A stretch of DNA of 47,735 nt from Bacillota bacterium (GCA_023412715.1 JAEZCC010000041.1:1-47735); one strand, 5' to 3'; positions 16,993 to 25,189 are shown, counted from the stretch's first letter. A program made the numbers and translations. The notes: a model not told the origin generated them from the letters alone.

Positions 16993-17130
16993 TAATAAAC
17001 ACTGCATGCCGGTGGCGTGATCGGAATACCGGCCCACCGGGATGCAGACCAACAACAAGAGCATTTTCAATGCCTTTTCATAACTCTTCCTCCTCTAAAG
17101 CCGCCTGTGACAGGGCGGCTTTCATTTTTT
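16993..17130 (+). ncRNA. Probable small regulatory RNA
   Basis: A free-standing structured transcript of about 138 nt. A -10 TATACT (16980-16985) precedes it with a weak -35. First comes a long compound hairpin: CTGCAT/ATGCAG (17002-17007, 17042-17047), CCGGTGG/CCACCGG (17009-17015, 17034-17040) and an apical CGG-AATA-CCG. Then a small GCATT-TTC-AATGC hairpin (17061-17073), a single-stranded CU tract CTCTTCCTCCTCT (17084-17096) complementary to Shine-Dalgarno sequences, and a terminator: AAAGCCGCC with GGCGGCTTT (17097-17105, 17114-17122) plus CATTTTTT. No convincing ORF lies inside. I cannot assign it to a named RNA family. The rest of the 16795-17411 gap holds only terminators. Confidence 0.65.
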
Positions 17131-17273
17131 ACTGGGCCACAAGAACCTCACAGCATCTCGGGAAGCCTTGTTTTACCGGTTGCCCCAGGGCCGTTCTAAG
17201 TCTTTTGACACGTGCAGCGGCGCTTCTCACCCGTATTTTCTGCTCAACGCGGGAGTTTTCGTTGGATAAAAAG

Positions 17274-17311
17274 AACCGGAAAATCCGGCGTTTGATACGG
17301 ATTTTCCGGTT
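17274..17311 (-). terminator. Terminator for the XRE membrane regulator gene
   Basis: A 13-bp perfect stem AACCGGAAAATCC (17274-17286) with GGATTTTCCGGTT (17299-17311). On the minus strand it is followed by CTTTTTATCC; on the plus strand by TTTGC, so it may also stop plus-strand read-through. Confidence 0.75.
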
Positions 17312-17411
17312 TTGCTTTGAAAATAAGGGCCTTCGGCAGCAGGCAAACGGATATCACACCGTTATATCATCATTCCAGACCCGCCGGTAAATTGGGACCT
17401 GCGGCTTCGCG

Positions 17412-18038
17412 TTACGATCTTTTCGCCCCTTTGCTTTTTATCCTTTGAACAAAAACCACGCCGAGGCAGATCACTATATATACCAGCCAGAAAACCGGGA
17501 ACGCGGCCGGCGGGTTTGCCACCAACGGGTAAGGCGCCGACAGGCCCGACAGCAGCACATTGTACACGAAGGAAAGCGGTATAAAGCATAAAAGCCAGAT
17601 GTTGACTGCCCAGAAATTTTGTTTTGCCTTTTCCCTCGTGTCCTGTGCGGAGCCCAGCAATCCGACACCAAAGGCCATACAGCCGAGCGCCATAAAAATC
17701 AGCCCAATTACAAGTGCCATTGGAACCTGTTCTTCATACCATACCGCGCTTGCAACAATCAGGCCGATGAAATTCAGCACGGTGGCGACGATCACAAAAA
17801 CATTTGCGTTTACCGTTTTTTCCTTTGCCTGTTTTGGACTCTCGATGCCCTTGAGGATGTAGTCTGTCGTAACATCAAAATATTCGCTCATAAGGATAAT
17901 TTTATCAATGTCCGGAACGCTTTGCTCGCTTTCCCATTTCGATACGGCCTGACGGGAGACCCCGACCTGATCCGCGAGTTCTTCCTGGGATATCCCCTTT
18001 CCCTTCCGCAGATTCTGTATTCTGTCCGCTATATTCAT
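17412..18038 (-). CDS. XRE-family regulator with C-terminal membrane domain
   Basis: 208 residues from the ATG at 18038, which has GAGGGGTG six bases upstream and begins the helix-turn-helix (MNIADRIQNLRKGKGISQEE, then QVGVSRQAVSKWESE). After residue ~75 four hydrophobic segments follow (for example VFVIVATVLNFIGLIVASAV and FWLVYIVICLGVVFV). This layout, a cytoplasmic XRE domain tethered to a small membrane domain, is frequent in Firmicutes next to transporter or protease genes. Here it is downstream of a decayed CPBP-type membrane protein. Its target is unknown. Confidence 0.85.
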   Translation of the reverse strand: MNIADRIQNLRKGKGISQEELADQVGVSRQAVSKWESEQSVPDIDKIILMSEYFDVTTDYILKGIESPKQAKEKTVNANVFVIVATVLNFIGLIVASAVWYEEQVPMALVIGLIFMALGCMAFGVGLLGSAQDTREKAKQNFWAVNIWLLCFIPLSFVYNVLLSGLSAPYPLVANPPAAFPVFWLVYIVICLGVVFVQRIKSKGAKRS

Positions 18039-18210
18039 AACCGACACCCCTCTCTTTCTTTGGTAGTGCCATAATAGCAGGGACGGCGGTTGCAAAGCCA
18101 CCAATCGCGCCTGATTTCTTGTCAACTGACGGTTGCATCTGTACAGGATACCAAAATATCTTCCCTCAAACCTTTGTTTCTCTTCGTGTCAGCGGTAATG
18201 ACCACCGGGG

Positions 18211-18480
18211 TCAGGTCATAAACAGGCACCGTCCCGCAGCCCCCTCCCCCCCGCGCCGGTTCACGACGCAGAAATGTTTCTTTCTGTTCAGGTACAGACA
18301 GATGAAAAGGGAAATGACCGCTTCAATGGTGTAAACTCCGACGGGCCCCGCGTTCACTGTAAACGGAAGCGTGAGGAAAACAGTATTCGAACAGGTGTGA
18401 TACATCATACAAAGGGCGGCGCTTTTTGCGGCCTTGACGATCGCCGCAAGAGAAAGCGCATTGACCAGGATCTGGAGGCG
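18211..18480 (-). pseudogene. C-terminal remnant of a CPBP-family membrane protease-like protein
   Basis: Directly after the EFR1 gene stop, a frame with no start codon reads FRLQILVNALSLAAIVKAAK, then SAALCMMYHTCSNTVFLTLP and a final hydrophobic helix before a basic tail. The H-x3-N spacing in YHTCSNT within a helix is the last motif of CPBP (CAAX-protease-like) membrane proteins. Only about the last third of such a protein is present, so the 5' part has been deleted, probably when the flanking genes were rearranged. Confidence 0.5.
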
Positions 18481-18486
18481 GAAAAC

Positions 18487-19254
18487 TTATATGCTCACAT
18501 TCGGATTTCGATACTGACCGTGCTTTTTGGTTCTGTTCCCATATTGGATTGCAAACTTTGGGCAGCGGTGCAGGCATCCGAGACAGAGCGCACACTTTTC
18601 CTTGACCCATACCGGTCTGCCCCCCTGCATTTCAATCGCTTCAACCGGACAATTCTTCGCGCAGAGTCCGCATCCGATACAGCTGTCTTCCACCGTGAAA
18701 TGCCTTGTTTCCCGCTGCCTCTCATACTGCGGGTAAAACAATCTGACCGCGCCCATGGGCATCTTGCGGCTGCTGAAATCCCCGACGAGCTTCTGTTTGA
18801 TTTTTTCGGCCGTTTCCGCAATCTGCTTTTCAGCCCTGCCGTTTATTCTCCCGACTTTTTCCTTATCGGTCAGATTAAAGACCGGCGTCCACGTATCGGG
18901 CATCTGCACGCAGAATCTGCCATCCAAGGACAGCCCTTTTTTATTCAGGAATTCCTGGACCGCCGCACCCACCTGGCCTGTCGTTGTCCCGAATGTCGCT
19001 ACGTGATAAATATAGGGGTGATGCGAACCCGGCATACGCAATTCCAGTTTTTCAAGGAACTCAATTACGATGGAAGGCAAGCCCCAGAAATAGGTCGGTG
19101 TCACAAACCCGATTTTTTCTTTATCCTTTACGTCAAACAAAAAATTCCGGTTTTTGACACAATCCGCAATTGCGACAGGCTCTTCCTCCGTCTCCGCCGC
19201 AATTTTCAAAGCGACATACTTGCTGTTCCCTGTTGCCGAAAAATAAAAGATCAT
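18487..19254 (-). CDS. EFR1-type flavodoxin-ferredoxin fusion protein
   Basis: 255 residues. The N-terminal ~160 residues form a flavodoxin-like domain (opening MIFYFSATGNSKYVA, the FMN phosphate loop). The C-terminal part carries two 4Fe-4S motifs: CIGCGLCAKNCP and CALCLGCLHRCP. This is the EFR1 family of electron-transfer proteins, common in anaerobic Clostridia. It likely shuttles electrons to an unidentified partner in the cytoplasm. It overlaps the ArsR gene by four bases and is probably controlled by it. Confidence 0.9.
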   Translation of the reverse strand: MIFYFSATGNSKYVALKIAAETEEEPVAIADCVKNRNFLFDVKDKEKIGFVTPTYFWGLPSIVIEFLEKLELRMPGSHHPYIYHVATFGTTTGQVGAAVQEFLNKKGLSLDGRFCVQMPDTWTPVFNLTDKEKVGRINGRAEKQIAETAEKIKQKLVGDFSSRKMPMGAVRLFYPQYERQRETRHFTVEDSCIGCGLCAKNCPVEAIEMQGGRPVWVKEKCALCLGCLHRCPKFAIQYGNRTKKHGQYRNPNVSI

Positions 19255-19619
19255 CCTTCATACCCCCCAGCGCTGAAAGTGCGGTCGGATTTCCCGCATT
19301 CTTTCATGGCATCAAGAATTCCCTGGCACAAACGGAGCAAATTGGTTATCTCCGCCTTATCCGGGTTCAGGCGGTAATAATTCATCGTTCCCGATTTGCT
19401 CAAAGTCAATAGATTGGCATCGCAAAGCACCTTGAGGTGGTGCGAAACGGCCGGACGGGAAAGATGTGTGTTTTCGGTAATAGCGCCTACGCGCATCCCC
19501 TCGCTTGGCCCTTCCATCAAAGCGAGGAGAATGGACTGCCGGGTTTCATCACCGATGGCCGTTATGCTCCTCCGGCTTTTTACGAATAATTCTTTTAATT
19601 TATATAAATCCTGTGTCAT
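19251..19619 (-). CDS. ArsR-family transcriptional repressor
   Basis: 122 residues with the ArsR/SmtB winged helix: ITAIGDETRQSILLALMEGP, recognition helix LSRPAVSHHLKVLCDANLLT and the wing KSGTMNYYRLNP. The ELxVC metal site of metal-sensing members is absent; Cys82 in LCDANLL and Cys in LRLCQGI remain, so a redox or other signal is equally possible. It is the first gene of an ArsR-EFR1 operon, and an inverted repeat lies over its own promoter, consistent with autoregulation. Confidence 0.88.
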   Translation of the reverse strand: MTQDLYKLKELFVKSRRSITAIGDETRQSILLALMEGPSEGMRVGAITENTHLSRPAVSHHLKVLCDANLLTLSKSGTMNYYRLNPDKAEITNLLRLCQGILDAMKECGKSDRTFSAGGYEG

Positions 19620-19640
19620 CAGCGCTTAGCTCCGTTCAAC

Positions 19641-19687
19641 GGTTTAATTATATTAACCATTATAGATTACCGCCCACCAAATTGCAA
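19641..19687 (-). promoter_or_regulatory. ArsR promoter with overlapping operator-like repeat
   Basis: On the minus strand TTGCAA (19682-19687) and TATAAT (19659-19664) are 17 bases apart. Immediately downstream GGTTTAATTATATTAACC (19641-19658) is an imperfect inverted repeat, the place expected for an ArsR-type repressor. Confidence 0.65.
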
Positions 19688-19847
19688 CATTGAGAAAGAA
19701 AACAGAGACGGAAGAACGGGCGGGCGATTAGCTCTTCTCTTGCTTCTGTTACAAGATTCGATACGAAGCAGCGAGGATCGATCACGGCATAAAATAAGCC
19801 CCAGCTTCAGAAGAGGGCTTTCAAGCGGGGCATTCCCGCCGACCATA

Positions 19848-19877
19848 TTGACAAGCTACGCTCTCCTCACATACTAT
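19848..19877 (+). promoter_or_regulatory. Promoter of the Cys-rich small gene
   Basis: A perfect -35 TTGACA (19848-19853) and a -10-like TACTAT (19872-19877), 18 bases apart, about 35 bases before the start codon of the next gene. Confidence 0.55.
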
Positions 19878-19910
19878 ATGTCAGACAATGCACGGGAGGT
19901 GCTATAAGAA

Positions 19911-20096
19911 TTGTCTCACTGTGAAAATGATGTGTTTGGTGCGGAAGATAGGTGCAGTTGTAACGACAAATGCGATGCCAGAAGCGCCTGCGCACTGAAG
20001 GAGATCCTCGACGATCTCGACAGATTGAATAACCGGGATCTTCGCACGCTTGCTGAATTGATCGATCGAATCCTTTGCTGCCGCCCGGATAAATAA
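19911..20096 (+). CDS. Cys-rich small protein
   Basis: 61 residues from a TTG with GGAGGTG nine bases upstream. Seven Cys lie in two clusters: four spaced through the first 27 residues (EDRCSCNDKCDARSAC) plus Cys4, and a CC pair near the end (RILCCRPDK). The rest is an acidic amphipathic helix (LKEILDDLDRLNNRDLRTLA). The pattern could bind a metal or form disulfides. No family recognised. Confidence 0.65.
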   Translation: MSHCENDVFGAEDRCSCNDKCDARSACALKEILDDLDRLNNRDLRTLAELIDRILCCRPDK

Positions 20097-20101
20097 TAAA
20101 A

Positions 20102-20135
20102 ATCCCCCGCCGGTCTTAATTGGCCTGCGGGGGAT
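20102..20135 (-). terminator. Intrinsic terminator, best read on the minus strand
   Basis: ATCCCCCGC (20102-20110) pairs with GCGGGGGAT (20127-20135). The minus-strand side continues TTTTTATTATTTAT, a good T tract; the plus side is poor. It suggests a transcript arriving from the tRNA side. Confidence 0.7.
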
Positions 20136-20161
20136 CGTCTTATCTGTACGGCTGTTGAGGA

Positions 20162-20490
20162 TTACACCGCATTCATAATATCGGGAGCGGCCGCCCCGCT
20201 TTCGGAGGGCGCCGCATCCCGTCGGTTAATCGTCATGTTCGAAGCCGCGCCGGCCGGGATATCCCCGTCTGCATCATTGGCCGTTGCCTGGATCCGATAC
20301 ATGGCGTCCTACGGCAGTCATTGACCTGCCTGCCATCCTGCCTTTCTGCATTCCGTTTCTCATCCCGGTCGATCTGAGGATACTGCGGGTCCCGCGCATG
20401 ATCCGTCCCCTGCGGATTTTCAAAGCAAGCCAAAGCGTCTGAAGCAATTGCTGAAGGATTGCCGTCGAAAAAATCAATTGTAAACCCAAA
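20162..20490 (-). pseudogene. Possible decayed small gene between tRNA-Leu and the terminator
   Basis: On the minus strand one frame reads FTIDFFDGNPSAIASDALAC then HARDPQYPQIDRDEKRNAER, and a second frame from an ATG at 20302 continues MYRIQATANDADGDIPAGAA to a stop at 20162. The coding-like signal passes from one frame to the other, as expected after a frameshift. No intact start or family was found. The 20097-20557 interval holds nothing else but two terminators. Confidence 0.25.
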
Positions 20491-20514
20491 ATGCTGATTA
20501 TGAGAAAAATAAAG

Positions 20515-20549
20515 CTCCCGGAAACCGCATGAATACCGGCTTCCGGGAG
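20515..20549 (-). terminator. Terminator of the tRNA-Leu gene
   Basis: CTCCCGGAA and TTCCGGGAG arms (20515-20523, 20541-20549) with an inner CCG/CGG pair. The minus strand continues CTTTATTTTTC. Confidence 0.8.
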
Positions 20550-20557
20550 TTTCTATC

Positions 20558-20642
20558 TGGTGCGCGAGACGAGACTTGAACTCGTACGTCATACAACACA
20601 CGCCCCTCAAACGTGCCTGTCTGCCAATTCCAGCACTCGCGC
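20558..20642 (-). tRNA. tRNA-Leu (anticodon GAG)
   Basis: 85 nt with an encoded CCA. The acceptor arms are GCGCGAG and CTCGCGC. The anticodon stem CACGT/GCGTG encloses the loop TTGAGGG, giving GAG, which reads CUC and CUU. The long variable arm is the class II form expected for Leu, and the T arm has the standard GTTCAAGTC. Own promoter and terminator. Confidence 0.93.
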
Positions 20643-20684
20643 ACAATATCCTTAAAACGGGCAAAACGCAAAGACAACATTGGT

Positions 20685-20714
20685 ATTATAGCATTTGCCG
20701 CGCGCCTTTGTCAA
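20685..20714 (-). promoter_or_regulatory. Promoter of tRNA-Leu
   Basis: Consensus TTGACA (20709-20714) and TATAAT (20685-20690), 18 bases apart on the minus strand, 43 bases before the mature tRNA 5' end. Confidence 0.8.
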
Positions 20715-20732
20715 CAAAAAAACCGGGATTTT

Positions 20733-21317
20733 TCATAGTTCACCCGCAAGCTTTTCAAATTCGTCATACGTCATCAGCGCGTTCAGGACCTGCGGCAGAG
20801 AAGATGCGGAAAGATGCTCCGGCAGATCAAGGCTGCGCAGCAGCCTGCGCCGTTTTTCGGCGCTGTTCTCACCGCCGGAAAGCCCCAGAAAGTACAGGTC
20901 GCTTTTGGTGATTTTTCTCTCGCCCGGCCGGGGGACCTCCTGCGCGCAGACCCCCGCCCGCCGCAGCGCTTCCAGCAGGACCGCGTCCGGCACGCCTTCC
21001 ACGCCGAGCTTTCCTTCTTTGGAAGGCTTCTCCTTGCGCTTCTCCTTGCCGAAAATATCCGGAATATAGACATGCCTGATCTGGCCGGGCGGAATGGCCC
21101 CGGAAAGGTAATGGCGGATCAGAAACCCCGCCGAGTCGCTGTCGGTCAGGAGAATCAGGCCGCGCGTCCGGGCCAGCCTGCGCAGCAGCGCCATCTGCCC
21201 GGCGTCCCCGAAAATGCGGAACCCGTTCGTCTCAAGGATCAGCCCGTCGATCAGGCGGGAGAGCTTGATTTTATCATATTTGCCCTCCACAATGACGGCC
21301 TCGTTCACATGGATCAA
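20733..21317 (-). CDS. Toprim-domain protein with DUF4093, RNase M5-like
   Basis: 194 residues from a TTG at 21317, which overlaps the holA stop by four bases and has GGGG seven bases upstream. A GTG three codons later is an alternative. The Toprim signature is clear: EAVIVEGKYDKIKLSRLID with the catalytic Glu, and LLTDSDSAGFLIRHYL with the DxD. The C-terminal DUF4093 region contains VEGVPDAVLLEALRRAG. RNase M5 matures 5S rRNA; this Toprim-DUF4093 form is a close relative, and its RNA target is inferred. Confidence 0.85.
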   Translation of the reverse strand: MIHVNEAVIVEGKYDKIKLSRLIDGLILETNGFRIFGDAGQMALLRRLARTRGLILLTDSDSAGFLIRHYLSGAIPPGQIRHVYIPDIFGKEKRKEKPSKEGKLGVEGVPDAVLLEALRRAGVCAQEVPRPGERKITKSDLYFLGLSGGENSAEKRRRLLRSLDLPEHLSASSLPQVLNALMTYDEFEKLAGEL

Positions 21318-22366
21318 GATGTTTCCCCGCTTTCCGAAAGCCAGATCAGTTTTGCAAGCAGCTTCTCCAGAACAAGCCTGCGGTCGCCCCTCGCGCTCTT
21401 CAAAGCCAGATCCGCCCGCAGAAGCGCGTCGAGGCATCTGCGCAGATGCGGCACGGAATAATTTTTGACGGTCCGTTCCGCGTTCGTCAGGCGGAATTCC
21501 TTGCGGGCGTAGTCGAAATGCTTCGCAGGCTCCGCCGACGTCAGGCCGCTCTGCACCGAAACCTTGACGCGGTACAAGTCGAGATAGGCGCCGGAAAGCA
21601 CGGTCAATATCGCCACGGGCTCCTCATTCTGGTAAAACAACTGGTTCAGAATGGAGTAGGCTTTGTCATAATATCCCGCAAGAAGCGCTTTCGAGAGGTC
21701 GAAAACCCGCGTCTCGAGGTTTCTGGTGGTCAGCGCGTCGACCGTCTGTTTCGTAATCTCTCCCTGCCCGACATACGCGCAGAGCTTTTCCAGCTCGTTC
21801 AGCGCGTTCTGCAGGCCCCCGCCGCAGAGGGAAACCATGTAGGCGGCGGTCCTGCCGTCCATGCGGCTGCCGCGCTTCTGCGCCGCCGCGCACAGAAGCT
21901 TTTCCGTCTGGGCCTGCGACCGGCGCTGGAACTGCACCGTCACGCCCGCCTTGTTCACCTTCTCAAGAAACTTTTTCCAGGTTTTGTCCCTTGCGAGATT
22001 GGCCGCCGAAGAATGCGGGTACATGACCAGCACGCAGGATTCCGGCAGATTGTCGAAAAGCTCCCAAAGCTTTTCGGCCTCGCCGGCATGCAGCAAACCC
22101 GCGTCGAAATCGGTGACTTCCACGCATTTGCGCTCCGCCATAATGGGCAGGGCCTCCGCGGCGGAGGCAATCTGCTGCACGTCGGCCTCCGAGGCGTCGA
22201 ACCGCTGGAGGTTGAAGTCCTTCGGGCCGCCGGCGTATGCTTTCGCCGTGAGCCTCGCGGCATACTCCCGCATGACGTACCCCTCTTCGCCGTACAGAAA
22301 ATACAGCCGCGCAAATTCGGCCTTTTCAATCTGCTTTTTCAGTTCCGTTTCCGTGATTTCAGGCAT
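21314..22366 (-). CDS. holA: DNA polymerase III delta subunit
   Basis: 350 residues from the ATG at 22366, which has AGGAGG eight bases upstream. The frame is open farther 5' but without a ribosome site. Family features: FLYGEEGYVMREYAARLTAK near the N terminus, the loader-type central region and the C-terminal collar helices (LRRCLDALLRADLALKSARG). HolA is the clamp-loader subunit that opens the beta clamp. The ATG shares one base with the comEC stop (TAATG), so translation is probably coupled. Confidence 0.92.
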   Translation of the reverse strand: MPEITETELKKQIEKAEFARLYFLYGEEGYVMREYAARLTAKAYAGGPKDFNLQRFDASEADVQQIASAAEALPIMAERKCVEVTDFDAGLLHAGEAEKLWELFDNLPESCVLVMYPHSSAANLARDKTWKKFLEKVNKAGVTVQFQRRSQAQTEKLLCAAAQKRGSRMDGRTAAYMVSLCGGGLQNALNELEKLCAYVGQGEITKQTVDALTTRNLETRVFDLSKALLAGYYDKAYSILNQLFYQNEEPVAILTVLSGAYLDLYRVKVSVQSGLTSAEPAKHFDYARKEFRLTNAERTVKNYSVPHLRRCLDALLRADLALKSARGDRRLVLEKLLAKLIWLSESGETS

Positions 22367-24594
22367 TACTCTTCCCTCCTGATCGAAAGGGTGCGGTCCC
22401 CGCTGATTTGAAGCACAACGTTCCCGCAGCCGCCCGTCCAGACGGCGCGGGGAGCAGATACTATTCGGCGGTCCTTTGCCAGGTCGCTTTGGTCCATGGC
22501 AAAGACGGTGAACACGGCGTCCGGCGCCTTCTCCCCGGAAGGGGCGCCGTCGGTTACGAGAAAATCGCATCGTCTCCAGTTCTCCGGCAGGGCGGAAGGG
22601 TCCGCCTCCGAGGGGCACAACAGGACCGTGACGCCCTGTGCCGTGATGCGCGTGCAGGCGGCGTTCCCGGTCCACACGGTCTCGGCCGTCACGCCGTCCC
22701 AGAAAGATGCTCGGGCGGCGCTGTGAAACAGCGCGTTCCCCGCCGAGCTTTCCAGAGCCTTCTGCACGAACCCGTCCGCGCCGGCCGCCTGCTGCGCCAC
22801 AAGCCGCCGGGGCGCAAAACGCCCCGAAACGTCCGCCGCGGCCGTAAGCTCGCCGTGGTTCTGCGTCAGCAGCTCGAGAAAATCCAGGCTGGCGGCGTTC
22901 TCGTGGTTCAGCCACGAAACGATTTTGCCGGAATTATAGGTGTCGCAGCCCACAACGGCGGCATGGTTCCCGCGCGTCATCACGACGGAAAGCGACGTGC
23001 CGGTATCGAGCACCGCAATGCGCGTCACGCCCCGTTCGGAAAGCTGGTACGACAGGATGCCGGCGAGCAGCACGATGACGGAAAGGCAAGCCGTCCGGGG
23101 GAAAAGCTTCTTCCCGCGCGCCAGGCCGTACGCCGCCGCAAACAGCAGCACCGTCCCGCCCAGCCACAGCGGCACGAAGCCCTGCGACGCCGAGATGCTG
23201 GCAAGCGGGATGCGCGCAAGCCACGCCGCGCACCAGCGCATATATTTCGCAAGAAGGCCGGCGGCCAGCGCGAACGGCATGGCGAGGTACGACTGCGGGA
23301 AAAGCAGGTTCAGCACGGCGGCCCCGGCTCCAAAGCCGATCAGCAGAGTGGACGGCGCAAGCTCCAGCAGATTGGCAAGCGGCGACACGAGCGAAACCGT
23401 GCCGAAATTCAGCAGAATGATCGGCAGGGTGAAAAGCGTGGCCGCGGCCGACGTGGCAAGCACGCCGTCCACGCCCTGCACGAGCGGACGCAGCAGAGGG
23501 ACCTTATCGAACCTCCTGTTGAGGAACCCGGCAATCGGCCCCGACAGCTGAATCAGGCCGAGCGTGGCGGTAAACGACAGCAGAAAGCCGACGTCCGCCG
23601 CCGCATACGGGTTGGCAAGGCAGATCAGCAGCGCCGCCGCACACAGCGAGTTGAGCGGATCGGCCCTGCGCGAAACGACCGGCCCCGACAGGACCAGCAG
23701 GCACATCAGGCCGCTGCGCGTGACGGACGGCACAAAGCACGTCACCGCCATGAACGCGAGGACTCCCGCCGCGGTCAGCACGGACGCCGCCCTTTTCCTT
23801 ACGCGCAGAAACAGCAGCAAAAACAGTAACAGCTCCGCGATGGTCGCCATGTGAAGGCCGGATACGGACAGGATGTGCGAGATTCCGTCCGTGCGGAAAT
23901 CCGCCGTAAGGCTGCCGTCAAGCCCCGACACGTCGCCGAGAAGGATCCCGTTCACGAGCGACGCTTCTTCCGCTGGTAGAACGCCGCCGACAGAATCGAT
24001 CAGGGCGCGGCGAAGCCGCAGAGCGTAGAAATACGGCGGATGCGACACCGCCGGAAGGATCCGGATCCCGCCGTATTCATCAAGGTAGGCAAACATCGAG
24101 ATCCCTTTGGACTCGTAATATCCGCGGGAGGAATACCCGTCGCCGCCCTGCGGCAGAAACAGGTGGATTTTCCCGCGGAAGCGGGAATAAGGCTCCACGT
24201 CAAGCGCGCGCTGGGAAGAAAGACGGATTTTGAAATGCTGCGGCGCCGTCTTGTCGTCCACGCCGTCCACCTGCATGACATAGTACCACCGGCCGTACTG
24301 GCTGACGGGCAGCTCGCAGACCGTGGCCTCCACGGTTTCGTCCCGGCCGTCCAGCATGCGCGGCGGCTGCACGGCCATGCGGGTATAAAGGCAGAAGCTG
24401 CCGAGCGCGGCGGCGGCGATGAGGAACGCCGCGGGAAAGACCGCTGCCCTGCGCGTCCGCCAGTAGACAAAAGTGACGGCGAAACCGCCGAGGCAGACAA
24501 AGAAAAGGACGCGGGAGACACCCGCCCCGAAAAAGACGGCGGCCGCCTGCGTCAGCAGATAGCAGAATCCCGCCAGCACAAGCGGCCGTTTCAT
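22366..24594 (-). CDS. comEC: ComEC/Rec2 DNA-uptake channel protein
   Basis: 742 residues, a typical full length. An OB-like soluble domain lies near residues 85-185. Then come the channel signature HILSVSGLHM (240-249) and about ten membrane helices. A C-terminal metallo-beta-lactamase-like region starts near 510 with IAVLDTGTSL, but the usual metal motif (THPDxDHxGG) reads LLTQNHGELTAA, so that domain seems to have lost its metal ligands. ComEC moves single-stranded DNA across the membrane in competence; whether this organism is competent cannot be told from here. Confidence 0.9.
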   Translation of the reverse strand: MKRPLVLAGFCYLLTQAAAVFFGAGVSRVLFFVCLGGFAVTFVYWRTRRAAVFPAAFLIAAAALGSFCLYTRMAVQPPRMLDGRDETVEATVCELPVSQYGRWYYVMQVDGVDDKTAPQHFKIRLSSQRALDVEPYSRFRGKIHLFLPQGGDGYSSRGYYESKGISMFAYLDEYGGIRILPAVSHPPYFYALRLRRALIDSVGGVLPAEEASLVNGILLGDVSGLDGSLTADFRTDGISHILSVSGLHMATIAELLLFLLLFLRVRKRAASVLTAAGVLAFMAVTCFVPSVTRSGLMCLLVLSGPVVSRRADPLNSLCAAALLICLANPYAAADVGFLLSFTATLGLIQLSGPIAGFLNRRFDKVPLLRPLVQGVDGVLATSAAATLFTLPIILLNFGTVSLVSPLANLLELAPSTLLIGFGAGAAVLNLLFPQSYLAMPFALAAGLLAKYMRWCAAWLARIPLASISASQGFVPLWLGGTVLLFAAAYGLARGKKLFPRTACLSVIVLLAGILSYQLSERGVTRIAVLDTGTSLSVVMTRGNHAAVVGCDTYNSGKIVSWLNHENAASLDFLELLTQNHGELTAAADVSGRFAPRRLVAQQAAGADGFVQKALESSAGNALFHSAARASFWDGVTAETVWTGNAACTRITAQGVTVLLCPSEADPSALPENWRRCDFLVTDGAPSGEKAPDAVFTVFAMDQSDLAKDRRIVSAPRAVWTGGCGNVVLQISGDRTLSIRREE

Positions 24595-24621
24595 AAAGCT
24601 TCCCCCGCATCCAAGCCTGAA

Positions 24622-25164
24622 TTATTTAAAGAAAAGCGGCAGCGGCTCCAGGTAGATGATGTCCTTGCGGTCCTTGGCGTCGCCTTCGGCGAGCACGCAC
24701 GCGCGCCCAACGATGTTGCCGCCGTAGATTTCCACAAGCTTTTCCATCGCGGCCAGGGACTCGCCCGTGCTGATGACGTCGTCCACAATCAGGACGCGTT
24801 TGCCGCGCAGGACCTTTTCATCCTCTTCCGAGAGAAAGAGCTTCTGCACATGGTCCGTCGTGATGGACTTGACCTCCACATGGACGGGGTTGCGCATATA
24901 CGCCTTTACGCTTTTGCGGGCGACAACATATCTGCCGCAGCCCTGCCGCGCCATCTCGTAGCAGAGCGGAATCCCCTTCGTCTCCGCCGTGACGACGACG
25001 TCATGCTCCGGGCAGGAGGCGAGCAGCGCCGCCGCCGTCTTTTCCGTCAGCTCCACGTCGCCCAGCATAATGAACCCGGCGATGTCGAGATGCTCGTCGA
25101 TGGGGCAAATCGGGAGCTGCCGCTCGCAGCCCGCAATGGTCATTTTATAATACTTGCCGCTCAT
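24622..25164 (-). CDS. Adenine phosphoribosyltransferase-like protein
   Basis: 180 residues. The PRPP-binding motif RVLIVDDVISTGES is intact, and upstream ETKGIPLCYEMARQ and YVVARKSVKAYM follow the pattern of purine phosphoribosyltransferases of the Apt type. It should transfer ribose-5-phosphate from PRPP to a purine base or act as a PRPP-sensing relative; the acceptor is not certain. It lies 27 bases before comEC and 25 bases after the HIT gene on the same strand. Confidence 0.82.
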   Translation of the reverse strand: MSGKYYKMTIAGCERQLPICPIDEHLDIAGFIMLGDVELTEKTAAALLASCPEHDVVVTAETKGIPLCYEMARQGCGRYVVARKSVKAYMRNPVHVEVKSITTDHVQKLFLSEEDEKVLRGKRVLIVDDVISTGESLAAMEKLVEIYGGNIVGRACVLAEGDAKDRKDIIYLEPLPLFFK

Positions 25165-25189
25165 GGTTATCGGTTCGACCTTTCAAAAT

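Noticed and set aside
17017..17390. Plus-strand open frames across the small-RNA region
   Set aside because: They run through the terminator hairpin and lack ribosome sites; the RNA structure explains the region better.
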